From assembly GCA_963576725.1 (NCBI GenBank), contig OY755251.1, positions 39,538,933-39,602,932 on the forward strand: DNA of 64,000 nucleotides, in the 5' to 3' direction. The translations under genes and the position numbers were made by a program. Below are positions 21,561 through 32,470 of this stretch, in pieces. Position 1 is the stretch's first letter, and each line of letters starts with the position of its first letter. The stretch comes from Azorinus chamasolen. Lineage: Eukaryota; Mollusca; Bivalvia; Cardiida; Solecurtidae. Below the pieces are notes generated by a model that did not search any database, was not told where the DNA came from, and saw only the letters and a program-made list of their open reading frames with translations.

Positions 21561-22930
21561 TTTTCTAGTAAATGCTCCCTTTCAGTAGATTCTTTCAAAT
21601 AAAAACTAGCCTATCAGGGAATGTGTTAAAACAGATCGCTGATACCCAAAGGTGTTTTTTTTTTCAAACATTTTATTATCTTTATTCTGACCGTTTAGGA
21701 GATAGATGATGGTGTCATGTTGTAGCTACTTGCGTTTGGAATTTTACAAAAGACCCATACATTGTCATCAACAATAGTAAACCCTACTCCTGCTAAGCGC
21801 GATCTGGCATTTACAAACATCTTGGTTCCGGGCGAGACGCCGAGAATCATCTGGACCCAAGTTGTTTGACAGTCGATCAAGTTTGTTTTTTTCAAAAGCT
21901 TGAACAAATTAGAGGTAAGCGGAATCTGCAGGAGATCATACTTTTGGTGATTTCATCATGATATAAAACCATAAGCACGCTGTAAACTGTTGACCGAGTA
22001 TGTCGTCAGCTAAATTTTTTTTAAAGAAGACATTTTGTCCATTTGTTTTCAACAAGATCACGTTGTTTTCAAAACGATCACATTTGAGGACAACCAACAG
22101 GCCGTGTACTGACTTACATGTGTTCTAGTCATTTTGCCTGTCTTTGGTAATAATGATTATTATACACGGTCTTGGAAGGTAATAAATTGACCTACGATGG
22201 TGTATTTTTCTTCACCATTCCCATTCTAGTAGCCTGCATATTTTAGTGCATAATTGCATTTTGCAAATACAGCTGAACTGATGGAAACTGAAAACGTATC
22301 ACTACGCATATGACTACAAATGTGACAGCTTAATACAGATGTAAAGTAATGCTGAACGCTCTGAAAACCTGTATTAAATTGTGAATTTGAGCAACAGTTC
22401 ACATTAGAAATTGGATGACTCGATTCTCTGTTATAAGTAATTTTTATGGTCTATTGAAGTTCGAGATATCGACGTTTAACTGTACATGTAGAGAATTCCT
22501 AGAGGAGCTGTTTGGTATCGGTCTGCACAATAGGACATAATTATTCAGTGTCTACATTTGATCTAAACGTATAATGATTCAACTAATTCATATTCATTGT
22601 GGACGGATAAACATTTCAATATTTAACATTAGAATGGTTCAAACATCATTAACTGGCGAGCAATAAATGCACGTTAAATACGTACAGAATGTTCTAAATT
22701 GTATTTTCTCAGTGAAAACTGCTTTGTCAAACGTCGAGGAAAGAAACTCCTGTCTTATGTACACTGCATTTCGATTTTTAACATCAAGTTTATATATATT
22801 TACCAAGATAACCCCCAATGAACTGGATAGCATAGAGACAAACGACGGACAAAAAGCAAAACCTTTCACACTACGTTTAACGACGTTACTAACGTAAAAC
22901 CACGAACAACCAACGCACAGTAAACATGTC
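21561..22930. other. Spacer with decayed PH-C copy, no gene
   Basis: GAGACGCCGAGAATCATCTG and ACCCAAGTTGTTTGACAG near 21830 are a decayed PH-C hairpin; a 70-codon minus frame across it is an artefact. A 140-codon minus frame (22639-23061) runs into the next MITE and has no recognised motif. Confidence 0.45.
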
Positions 22931-23189
22931 TTAACCCTTCGCTTGCTATTCACGTCAATATACCTACCAGTAAATAGTGAAGACCCAGATGAGACAGCTC
23001 CTGCAGGAGCTGTCTTATCAGGGTCTGCACTATTTACAAGTTGATTGTGCAACCAGTGCACGCCACAGCAGTGATTGCACAGCGAAATACTTGTACACAG
23101 TTAAGATATAATGTAATTATACAACAGTACAACAGGGCAAGGGTAAAGAAGGAGAAATGTATTTTAAAATTCAGCAAGAGAAGGGTTAA
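22931..23189. mobile_element. PH-G hairpin MITE, complete
   Basis: Termini TTAACCCTTCGCTTGC and GCAAGAGAAGGGTTAA. The hairpin at 22970-23037 has arms GTAAATAGTGAAGACCC... and ...GGGTCTGCACTATTTAC around CTCCTGCAGGAG. The outer arm differs from PH-A/PH-B (GCAAACAGAG), but both arms carry the change. The right side is unrelated to PH-A or PH-B. Confidence 0.8.
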
Positions 23190-23219
23190 GCGTCCGTTCA
23201 TAATTGAAACGAGTAGTGT

Positions 23220-23357
23220 TTAATGGAAGGCAAAAGTAATACAGCACACTCCTATAGGAACTTTTTGCAGTACTTTTGACATGCATTAAGCTACGATCTG
23301 CCTTACAGATCCACAATTAGACATTTTGATGGCCGCTTAAGAAAGTTCTACTGTACA
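23220..23357. mobile_element. PH-D mariner-like hairpin MITE
   Basis: AAGTAATACAGC ... CAGTACTTTTGACATGCATT forms a hairpin, followed by GATGGCCGCTTAAGAAAG and TTCTACTGTA. The right end reads TACAGTAGAA outward in reverse, typical of Tc1/mariner-like MITE ends. The left end is not preserved. Confidence 0.55.
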
Positions 23358-24249
23358 GAGGTCATACTGATGATCGACATCATTTCAATTTATGGCTGAT
23401 TTTTGTTCATGTGAAGATTAACATTCATACAGAGCATTGGGAAATGGCGTCATTAAATGACACCTGTTAACAGTAACATATCTCCAGCTTTGATACAGTA
23501 GATTCTAACAGTAATAATATGACACAAGTCATTATCCGAATTTATAAAGACAATGAAGCTGAGGTATAATATAATTTCATCCAACGCCGTGTCAAAAGAG
23601 CTACTTTAAAATTTGCAATTGTTGAAATGATGCACCCAGTGACGAGTCAGGGTATACAATATTTGTCTATATCCGGGACTTTTTATTTGTATACTAGAAC
23701 TTTCAGTCTTTGCAAATAGTATAAAGTGGCCCTCTCATCAGGGTCAAACTTTGTTTATCATATTACATTTTTCTTTTTAAAAAAGTCTGAATAGTCGACC
23801 CTATGTCTGTTCGTCCGTCCGTGTGTCGGTTCAATGGGAATTTATGATCATGTTCATGAAAACGTATTATAGTTCAGATGTAATTCAACTTACGGGTGAT
23901 ATTATCAGCTACAAAGTGAAAAGTTTGCCGCTAAATAAATTTCGTCTGCAAATATTGAAAGATCATTGTCCACTGCTCAGATTTTGATCGGGTGCAGTTT
24001 TGACTACATTCTATTCAATCAAGCATCTAAAGACGGAGTATCGAACAGCTTGGATCCTGACGAGACACCGAGTTAAAGTGAATAAACCCAGATACATCCG
24101 CAAGTTGTCTTCCATCAACAGAGTTAATTTGAGCGACGTATTGGGCGTGCAGTGATTCCAATAATAGGGATGTAGATGTATCTGTCAGAAACGAAATATC
24201 CAGCATACTTTAACCCCTGTGGATTTTTTATTGGTATAAATCAACAAAT
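23358..24249. other. Spacer with a half PH-C hairpin
   Basis: A half PH-C arm is at about 24042-24080 (AACAGCTTGGATCCTGACGA, GACACCGAG). A short TCTGTTCGTCCGTCCGTG tract near 23805 resembles a cassette leader without an array. No gene seen. Confidence 0.4.
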
Positions 24250-24498
24250 GGTTAACCATTTATTCCGTAGATGCTCGTTTCAACACCTTTGAAAACAGAG
24301 TTGACACAGACTGCTCCTATACGAGCTGAATGATCAGGATCTACTCTTGTTGCTTATGCAATAACATAGACCTGATCCTGCAGTTTCTGCCTTAGCTAAA
24401 CATTCATGTGTTCGTGTGTTATAATAAAAAAGAGGATATTTATATAATTATCCATTCAGTAATTATTTCCGACATAAATATTCAGTAAAGGGCAAACA
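24250..24498 (-). mobile_element. PH-B hairpin MITE, reverse
   Basis: GGTTAACCATTTATTCCG, hairpin at about 24290-24352 around CTCCTATACGAG, then the reversed PH-B body (CTGATCCTGCAGTTTCTGCC) and AATATTCAGTAAAGGGC. Confidence 0.6.
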
Positions 24499-24740
24499 GT
24501 CCCTGCTATTTTTTCATGAAAGAAATATGTACATCATGAATATTTATTAGCTTTACTTATGTAATACTTTAATTTATGATTACATGTCTTCTTTTGAAAA
24601 TAGCAGAAACTACATAATCAGCTTTATATTATTTCATAAGTACGTAGAGCAGACCCTCACCAGACGACTCCTACATGATCTTCTGACCTGGGTATAACCT
24701 GTTTGCGCAAATGCATTAAAATTCTGTTTCAGGGACAGTT
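24499..24740 (+). mobile_element. PH-B hairpin MITE, degraded
   Basis: GTCCCTGCTATTTTTTCATG, AGCAGAAACTACATAATC, a hairpin at about 24645-24706 (CAGACGACTCCTACATGATC) and GCGCAAATGCATTAAAATTC. It abuts the preceding reverse copy, giving a head-to-head pair. Confidence 0.6.
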
Positions 24741-24856
24741 TTAAGTAATGGCCGAGGACACGTACTATCCCAATACTATCCGTGACAAATGATTTGCCCA
24801 TGGGCGTTATTTCCTCTTTGCCCTTCATCAATATTTTACGCTTTAAAAGTCTGTTT

Positions 24857-25030
24857 AGACAGATGGCTACTTAATACAGGGTGAAAGTCATGCATAAAGC
24901 TTCCAAATGAGTTTTTCGCATAAGAAGGAGCTTTCAGCATGACTTTCATCCTGCATTAAGCTGTCTCCAGTATTTCAGACTGGCATTGATACTAATTTGA
25001 ATATCCGGTTAAGAGAGATTTTAAAATTCA
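24857..25030. mobile_element. PH-D hairpin MITE
   Basis: TACAGGGTGAAAGTCATGCA pairs with AGCATGACTTTCATCCTGCA around an imperfect centre. CCGGTTAAGAGAGATT at the right is the decayed mariner-like end. Confidence 0.6.
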
Positions 25031-25239
25031 CTCACATCATTTTCGTGTTACATATGTACTATTAGAGGGTTCTAATGATATTGTCATCGAGTACAATTTT
25101 CCTTGCTTAATCCTTTTGCTGCCAAATAAATTTATTCTGCTAAAATTATCGTCTTCAAGTAGGAGCTGTCTTCAATCTTGATTGCCGGAAGTTAATTTAT
25201 ACATGTAGGACTTGCTGAAATGGATGAAAATCTGATTAA

Positions 25240-25300
25240 CTTTGAGAACAGCTTGGATAACTCGGTGTCTCATCGGGACCCAGACTGTTTGACATCCCAT
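25240..25300. mobile_element. PH-C partial hairpin
   Basis: GAACAGCTTGGATAACTCGG and TGTCTCATCGGGACCCAGAC: the left arm has lost its inner part, a deletion by palindrome collapse. Confidence 0.5.
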
Positions 25301-25398
25301 ATACTCATGTGTTTAAGAAACTTGAAGACAAATCTACTGTGAAACGTATCACAAAAAATACATGTATCATTTAATTCACTCGTAGCCCATTTAAAGTT

Positions 25399-25597
25399 CT
25401 ATTTCGCTTTCGAATTTTGTCGCCTGAAACATTAGTCGTCTGCTACATTGTATTTATTTTTAATTTTCTTCATTTTTTATCTAAAAAAGTAGTCAATCCA
25501 ACAAACAACAGTTTGTATCCTAATGAAACATCAAGTTACATTTGGATCTAAACTGTTTGCATAGGAAATTACAGATGTGACATTGGCAGCGAAAGAG
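25399..25597 (+). mobile_element. PH-C MITE, near complete
   Basis: ATTTCGCTTTCGAATTTTGT at the left and CATTGGCAGCGAAAGAG at the right are inverted ends. The interior has AGTCGTCTGCTACATTG and the hairpin AACAGTTTGTATCC ... GGATCTAAACTGTTTGC. It aligns along its length with the copy at 62193-62403. Confidence 0.75.
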
Positions 25598-25790
25598 TTC
25601 ATGAATGTTCAAGTAAGAAATAATGAATGTATGAAAATAATTGATTAGTTGATTTTTAATGATGATACTATGACTTTTTGACCATGGTAAAAACTCTAGC
25701 ATCATATCTCTACTATTTCATTAGCAAACAGGACAGACCCTGGGTCTATTCTGTTTGCCAATGCGCTAAGAAGTATGTCCCGTATGAAAT
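25598..25790 (+). mobile_element. PH-B MITE with collapsed hairpin
   Basis: TTCATGAATGTTCAAGTAAG, ATGGTAAAAACTCTAGCATC, then GCAAACAGGACAGACCCTGG directly followed by GTCTATTCTGTTTGCC: the inner hairpin arms are missing, as in 19808-20033. Confidence 0.6.
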
Positions 25791-25911
25791 CCGTATGAAA
25801 ATCACCCGGCGACTGCCTGCCTCCGTACGGACTACGGAGAGCGCACGAAAAATTAATGACGTTACGTCGAGTCTACGGGCGCCGTAAACTCATCGCAGGG
25901 CAAATGTAAAC

Positions 25912-26326
25912 TAGGCATTACTCGGTGTCTCATCTGAATCCATACTGTTTGTCAAGCGAATGACAATAAAGTCAGTGTCGACAAGATGGGTCACAGGTAA
26001 TACGTAAATAGGACATGTTTAAAAAGGAACATGATTAAGAAAGCACTGAAATATGAAAGTATCGCCATAATATGATATTTTACAAATGTTATTATCGCCA
26101 AAGGCTTCGTTTTTGTTGGTGTAAACGTGTACACAATGTACATGCTTGTCAGAGTGCATATTCATTGTTTCCCTGAGTAATATTGTGCAGATTTTTTTCG
26201 CCGAATGAAGAAAAAATATTAAACCCTTCAGTGTCATGAAGACGGGTCTGTGATATCATAAGCAAACAGTTTGAATCCAGATGAGACGTCGAGTAACCCG
26301 GCGTCTCATCAGTCCAAACCGTTTGA
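25912..26326. repeat. PH-C half hairpin and full PH-C hairpin
   Basis: A half copy lies at about 25917-25955 (CTCGGTGTCTCATCTGAATC). A good palindrome lies at 26262-26322 (CAAACAGTTTGAATCCAGAT, GAGACGTCGAGTAACCCGGC, GTCTCATCAGTCCAAACCG). No gene between. Confidence 0.6.
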
Positions 26327-26381
26327 CACTTTTCATTTATAAGACCATTCATTTACAGAATATAAGTCTTAACAACATGTG

Positions 26382-26526
26382 GTTGTTTAATACAGGGCAA
26401 AAGTAATTCAGAAATCTCACATAGGAACTTTCTGATTACTTTTACACTGCATTAAGCTACCACAAACCTTAAGTGTCCATGATTATACCTCTTTTTGATG
26501 GTCGCTTAAGAAAGGTTCTACTGTAA
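26382..26526. mobile_element. PH-D hairpin MITE
   Basis: TACAGGGCAAAAGTAATTCA pairs with TGATTACTTTTACACTGCAT. The right terminus GATGGTCGCTTAAGAAAG, GTTCTACTGTA is the mariner-like end. Confidence 0.6.
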
Positions 26527-27345
26527 TTCAATGAAAGTTGATACGCACATTTATGTTGATGTGATGTCTGTGAAGCTTACAAGCATGTGCATCACATAAA
26601 TAATTCCAGTATCTAACATACAGGTGTTATCAGTCCTAGGATTTACGATCAAGGCTGCCATGCGGGCGTGTTCATCACCTTTTTGACAGTTCTAGTTATT
26701 TTTTGCTTATCGAATCTCTGTGTTAATAGGTCAATGAGGAAATGAAGATCACAATTGGTTAAAATAGTCTGTATATTATCTTGTTGGTTTTTTTTGCAGC
26801 TGTACAGACTACAGTACACACCCTCATCATCCAAAGATAACAGATCTGTGATATCATATGCAAACAGTTTGGGTCTAGATCAGATACCCAGTAGTTCTGT
26901 TTGATATGCACATTGGTTTGATACGCACATTTTTATAAAGGAATTGAACAAGTGCACACTCTAAAACTGACGTAGATTTCAGTATTTATTGTACCCATCT
27001 ATGAAGGGTGGAAATGAGTACAAATGTTCTACCAGATGCCCGCCAGACCACTAAGAATAGAATATTCAATATTTTTTTGCTTGGAAAAACTCACATGATT
27101 TTTAACAACATAATGCACTCGAGGAAAACTGCATTCGCCGCGTTGTTAGATTTAACATGTAGCCAATATTGACGATGATGCTGAATACAATAAATGAAGA
27201 TGTTCACTGAATGGAAATTATAAGTATATCTGCACAAAACCTCGCATGTGATATTGTCGCAATATTTCTAAAACATATGTAAATTAAGAGGCCAAACATT
27301 TACAGGTTTGATTATTTTCTGTAGTTGATGTTTATGAATCCAACA
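26527..27345. other. AT-rich spacer, nothing recognised
   Basis: A weak half PH-C hairpin near 26860 (GCAAACAGTTTGGGTCTAGA) is the only repeat seen. Confidence 0.4.
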
Positions 27346-27512
27346 TAGACAATGAAACCCCTCTAAAATGACCACTTTAATTCAATATATAAACATATTA
27401 AGCAGGTGGGAGCTTATTGCAAGGCTTAAAGTAATGCAAACAGCCCATGCAGCTTTCTGCATAATGTTTGTACTGCATTAAGCTACCACCTACCTTAAAT
27501 AGCCTATATCTA
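27346..27512. mobile_element. PH-D MITE with left end
   Basis: The left end GAAACCCCTCTAAAATGACC resembles the mariner-like terminus. The hairpin arms are decayed (AAGTAATGCAAACAGC / TGCATAATGTTTGTACTGC), followed by TAAGCTACCACCTACC. Confidence 0.5.
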
Positions 27513-28350
27513 CACATAATTGATTGAATGAATGAGTTGATGAATGAATGAATTAATTAATTTATATAACGAGGATAGCTTAATTAGATATAATCATAAT
27601 CACTAATCTACCCTGAGACCTTCAAACGAAAGCTTTTCATATAAAATACAAAACAGTAACACACAGATCTAGCTCTAGATACGCACAACACTTTAATTTA
27701 TCAAACTTTCAGTAGGCCCTAGATCTATAACTCTTCGCATGCTACGGGATTTTGCGTCTACAATCGCAATTGTTGTCTGCTTGAACAATGTTAGACTTAA
27801 TATCCTAATGAAATTCAGAGTAGGCTAACTGCGTCTTGGTGTCTAATCAGGATTCAGTGTGATGTCATGCTTTTGTCACTAGATATCTAAGTGTTGATTA
27901 ATGCAAAACTGTCTATAAAGAATTACATGGAATAGTCTAGATCTATTCCATAACGTGTGCATTTATAATGCTGTTTAATGAAATAAATCTGATTAGGTTG
28001 ATCCATACATGTACACACGCTAGTTCAACGAGATATTTGTGACGTCATTTTCCAACGCTGTCGTAAACACGAGAAAATGTCGATTGTCATGTTAGCTAGA
28101 TTGTCCTCTGCTTCAATAATTATTTTGAAAAATAGAGATTGACATTCTAGTGGTCTTTCGTTTCTAGGAGTACAAACGAATTAAACCCTGATCTGATGGG
28201 ACGTCGAGTTTATCATCGTCTTAGCTGGATCTAAAATGTATGCAGTTTGGTTTATGAAAGACGCGTGGAAGGAAAGAATTAGGCTAATAGTAGAGCAGCA
28301 AAGGCTTCAGAAGTGGCTTATTTCAGGAGATAGAATGCCCTAAAAAGACA
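27513..28350. other. Spacer with GAAT/TGAA simple repeat, no gene
   Basis: A TGAATGAATGAATTAATTAA type repeat lies at about 27525-27560. A decayed PH-C hairpin (GGGACGTCGAGTTTATCATC) lies near 28200. Confidence 0.4.
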
Positions 28351-29220
28351 CAAGCAGTGTCATATACCAAAATGTTCAGGACACATTGAAGTTTATCGTG
28401 CAGTATCTAGAAAGTGCTCACCTTGGGTGGAAAGTTTAAAAAAATCAAGGTCAAGGTCAAATTGATGGTCAGTTTAAAAAACGGGTATCATGTTCTTTAT
28501 TGTTTTATTTCAATTGAATCCATTTGTTGAATGATAATATAATTGGGTAAATACAATACCACTACATCCAAGCTTCACTTTGGCATACATACCAATATTC
28601 GTAAATGTCAAGGTCAAGGTCATTTCAAGGTCAAATATGGAAAATGTCAAAACTATACCATTTTGGTAGCTTTACATCCTCCCTGAAGCTTCATTATCTA
28701 TTAAAATGGTGTTTTTCTTAATCATTTTGAAGTACAACCCATTCCTTTTAAACAAATACCAAATACGAGCCTTTCTTGTATGTTATACCATGGATAAATA
28801 CGTGACAGTTGTGACACATGTTATAGTTTGAATGTTACAATGAACAAATTGGGCATCAACATTTTGTTACTTTCTTTCATATCAAGCAGTGTTATATACC
28901 AAAATGTTCAGCAAACATTGAAGTTTATTCTGCAGTATATAGAAATGGCTCACCTTTGGTGGAAAGTTCGAAAATTCAGGGTCAAAGGTCAAATTGACGG
29001 TAACATTAGAAAATACATCTATAATGTTTTTTATTATTCCATTACATATTTATAAGTTTGGTGAATGATCATTTATTTTGTTCTGTATGATACTAGTATG
29101 ACCAGGCTTTACTTAGGCATACATATCAATATTTGCAAAGGTCAATGTCAAGGTCATTTCAAGGTCAAATGTTAAACAAAATGTCCAAAATATGCCAGTT
29201 TGGTAGACTTACATTGTCTG
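28351..29220 (+). repeat. K6 tandem repeat, 532-bp unit, ~1.6 copies
   Basis: CAAGCAGTGTCATATACCAA at 28351 returns as CAAGCAGTGTTATATACCAA at 28883, and later words recur at the same spacing (TTGAAGTTTAT, GGTGGAAAGTT, CTTAGGCATACAT versus TTTGGCATACAT). Each unit carries AAGGTCAAGGTCA or its remnants twice although the rest of its sequence is unrelated to K1. Confidence 0.8.
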
Positions 29221-30160
29221 CAATAATAAACTGCAACTGATAAACTGCAATTCATGTCATCTAAAATATATAAATGACTCAGTATCAAAGGGGAAACGTA
29301 TGAATTATATATACATTTATGATTAAAAATTTGCATTATCAAATTTATTGTCCACATATCTACAGCCCTGCTGGCGTTAAAGTACACCTTTTACGCACCC
29401 GTTTAGTATTCGTTCATAGAGCATTTACATGTGATTAATCCTATATATATCATGTTGTATGCAGTTCATGGAGTATAGCTCCAGATTAACCTGCCCATGA
29501 TGTGCTGTCTAATCTGGACCTACTGTGTCCGTTTATATGGCAATGAGACCCATATGCTACATAAATATGTCTTAATCCCATGCGAAAGCATTCATACAGG
29601 GTTCGTTTAGCATTCGTTTGGTGTACGTTAATGCGCTGCCGGCTATACATGTACATGTACAGATGTCTTTGTCACACTGATCAGCTTTACTGACTTTACT
29701 CTGATCGTTTATTCAATGATTGAGAGAGCTGTGTTAGTGTTTCTACAGCATTGCTCGTTTTCAATGTCTGTTTGAACACAGCTACACATGACAGTACATG
29801 GCCGTTGCAATACTTCACACGCACAGCCAGTATCACAGATATCTACATCTTTGCACATGCACACTAAATCACTTAAAGGCATTTCGCAAGGAATGTTGAC
29901 CCATTAACCCCATGCTGTGTATTTTGGGAGCTAACTGTCAAGCATCTGATACACAAACTGATAAGGCGGGCTACCATCACAGAGGATCAATGTATAATTG
30001 CATAACTTTATCTCTTATGGCTATGGACCCTGACTGGACACTGCAGGATCACAGCTGGATACTGTGTATATAGGGAGGTCACTTATATAAGGAGCTTTGA
30101 AATGCCTTTAAGAGTTCGGGGCTGCTGCTGCTTGTGTTATCAAGCATGGGCTGGCCAATC
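29221..30160. other. AT-rich spacer, nothing recognised
   Basis: No hairpins, tandem units or gene-like frames beyond chance. Confidence 0.45.
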
Positions 30161-31150
30161 CTCATTTATACTCAGTCATGTACCCATAGTCAATCACAGC
30201 AGGTGGTGAGAAAGTTGGCACCAAGATATTCTTCCACACAAGCAGTTGCAGTAAACACCTTTGCAAGTGCAAATGCAACCTGTCATCAGTTGGTGGCAAA
30301 CGTCTCGGTTTGACATGCTCATAAATAATTATAGAGCACCGATAAAGTTGGTACAAATAATTTGTTCAGCAATAAAGTCTGGACTGTTTCCAGTGTTTGA
30401 CATGCCTGTGTATAGTTGTGAGCTCTTCATCAGAAGTTTGAATACGGACTTCTTGGCAATTCCAAAGAAGAAGCTTGGTTACTACCCGAAATACAGTATA
30501 CAAGGAGAATCAGATCAAGTTTCTCGGGTGTCAGAACTGAAACAATGTCATGAACAGGGACATAAGTGTATGGGTTGACTTTCTACTGGAATGGAAGAAC
30601 AAATACGGAGCAGCAATGGAGTTGAAATGGTGAATTAGCAACACCAGAACATCTGAAGATGCAAATTTACCAGAGCCTTGCAGCACTGCAAACTTCGGGT
30701 GAAGTAGCATGATGGTATATGCCTCCTCCTGTTCATTCTCTTGGGAACTACATACCGATCTTCAACGAAGGACTCAAGGCAAGAGTTGCCTTTGATGTGA
30801 AGAGAGGAGAGACCTCTAGATCTGCTAAAACAGAAACTCCTGTAGCAAAATTCACCAATTTACAAGGTGGGTCCATCAGGGAAAATGGATCAGTAAATGT
30901 TTGATCAAACAAAGCAACCATCTTATTGATGCCTTCATTCTAATGTTGTCGGAATGACTCATTGTCAGTGTGGTGCGACCTTGTTTGGTCTGGGTCATCT
31001 GCATATTTTGCACTCATAGGCCGAGGCAGGAACCATCGACGCAGGGCCCCATCACGAAGAGTCAATACAAATATCCCGCCATTTGATTTAGGAGTTGTGT
31101 CTTCAGTTACTTCTAAGCAATAATCAATCCACACAGTTAAATTTACCTTA
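30160..31150 (-). pseudogene. Degenerate gene fragment, uncharacterised family
   Basis: Reading the minus strand, protein-like stretches appear in order but in different frames. First is a block with GALRRWFLPRP and HHTDNESFRQH (about 30940-31145). A TAG follows, then MVALFDQTFTDPF, KLVNFATGVSV and FVEDRYVVPKRMN (about 30745-30940). Last is LPPTDDRLHLHLQRC with DYGYM (about 30165-30300). The order RRW ... HH ... DPF/LVN-x-ATG ... LPPT-D-x-hydrophobic-H ... Y/GY matches my memory of a large, lineage-expanded family of uncharacterised invertebrate proteins; I cannot name it and no biochemical role can be given. Several frameshifts and stops make a functional product implausible. A clustering of protein-like signal on one strand is seen; the family assignment is inference. 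Confidence 0.5.
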
Positions 31151-32175
31151 GGTGAGTTTTGCCATCAAATGACCACTGTTGAAACTCTGAAGTACAGTCT
31201 GGGCTAGACACTGCATGAGCAACACCACATAGGGCATATATCTAACATAAATGTTTCTGACTGATTCAAAGAAAAACGGCAAAAACAAAGGATAAAGAAT
31301 AAAGGAATGAATGAGAGAGATTGAAAGCCTGATTATTAATGAAGAATAATATAATACACGATTTAACATGTGAAATAGTGTTTACTTTATTATTATCATC
31401 TACAGTATCAGAAAAAAAATACTATTTTATTTAAATTCCCAGAGTTTGAATCAATATAGGTTTTTCAAGAGCCAACTAATGTGGATCTCAGATCAGACAC
31501 GCGTCAACGCTCGACCTGTTTTAGGCCCAAACTGATTGCTTAAGTTTTCAGTGGCAAGAAATTTACAAACAATTAAGTTAAGTGTTAAAAAAAGAAATGC
31601 AGGAACAGCAATAACTAATATTTCGTGCATGCTTAATTGTAATCTGCTAAATTGTAATCTGAATCAAACTCAAACGTTTGGTAAAAGAACTAGCCTACTG
31701 CCATGGTGTCAGATAATTTCAGTTATTAAAGTCAGTTGCAGACGAAATAGTACGTCTTACATGGGTCCAAAATGTTTGCTCCAGACATATTGAAGTAGTT
31801 TCATCTGGTATCAAAATTGTATAGTTTTGTTCTAGACGACAAAGGACAGACAATATATGATCACAGTAGTTATCATAGATCTAGATTGTTATTACATTAC
31901 TGAATACATTTAAGGTTTACAATCGATTTCAATTAGAGCTACATTACTAAATATATTTAAGGTTGAAGTAGATCTACGTTTGTATATTTGTTCTATCAAA
32001 ATAATGTTAAATTAGAATCTTCATAGACTTATTTTGAGGCGGTTTACTGCAGTTGATTTTCGCATAAAGTACAGTAGGTAGTCCAATTACAGGGGTTAAC
32101 GAAAGTGGCGTCTGTTAGGCCTACACATCCCTAATATTGACTTTTTCAGTCTAACGTAAAAAAAGAAAAGTAAAG
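31151..32175. other. AT-rich spacer, nothing recognised
   Basis: A decayed PH-like palindrome may lie near 31490-31545 (GGATCTCAGATCAGACACGC). No genes. Confidence 0.4.
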
Positions 32176-32470
32176 TACCTAGTTATAGTCTACTTTCAGT
32201 CCGAATGACCGTTCAGCCGACTGTACATTTACTCCCCTGATCATTGAGTCATTGGCCTACAATATTGAGCACTGCTAACATATGGCGCAATCATGCAGCC
32301 GCAGTACCGGCGAGTGACCCTTACAGGTACCAATTTTAACCCCTGGGTGGAGAGTATATACGGGTGGGAGACACGGAAAAGCGTCTCTGAAATTTCCGGG
32401 TGGGACCGGGATTTGAACCCCGGACCTCCGGACTGACAGTCAAGCGCGTTACCACTAGACCACCGCCACC
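32176..32470 (-). mobile_element. tRNA-headed SINE, copy 1
   Basis: The head is at the right: on the minus strand, TGGTCTAGTGGTAACGCG resembles an A box and GGGGTTCAAATCCC a B box, about 40 bp apart, as in pol III internal promoters. The body (GTCACTCGCCGGTACTGCGG on the minus strand; CAATATTGAGCACTG on the plus) and the 3' end at TACCTAGTTATAG (32176) are shared with the copy at 48087-48360. The anticodon arm does not fold as a working tRNA, so this is a SINE head, not a tRNA gene. Confidence 0.85.

Noticed and set aside
21695..21907. Minus-strand frame that looks protein-like (FVNARSRLAGVGF)
   Set aside because: Its N-terminal half is the translation of a decayed PH-C hairpin; no other support.
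22639..23061. 140-codon minus-strand frame
   Set aside because: It begins inside the PH-G hairpin element, has no recognised motif and no conserved repeat of itself; chance is the simplest explanation.
32397..32470. tRNA gene with GGTTCAAATCC
   Set aside because: The anticodon arm does not form a normal stem and 7-nt loop, and the sequence continues into a SINE body shared with 48087-48360.
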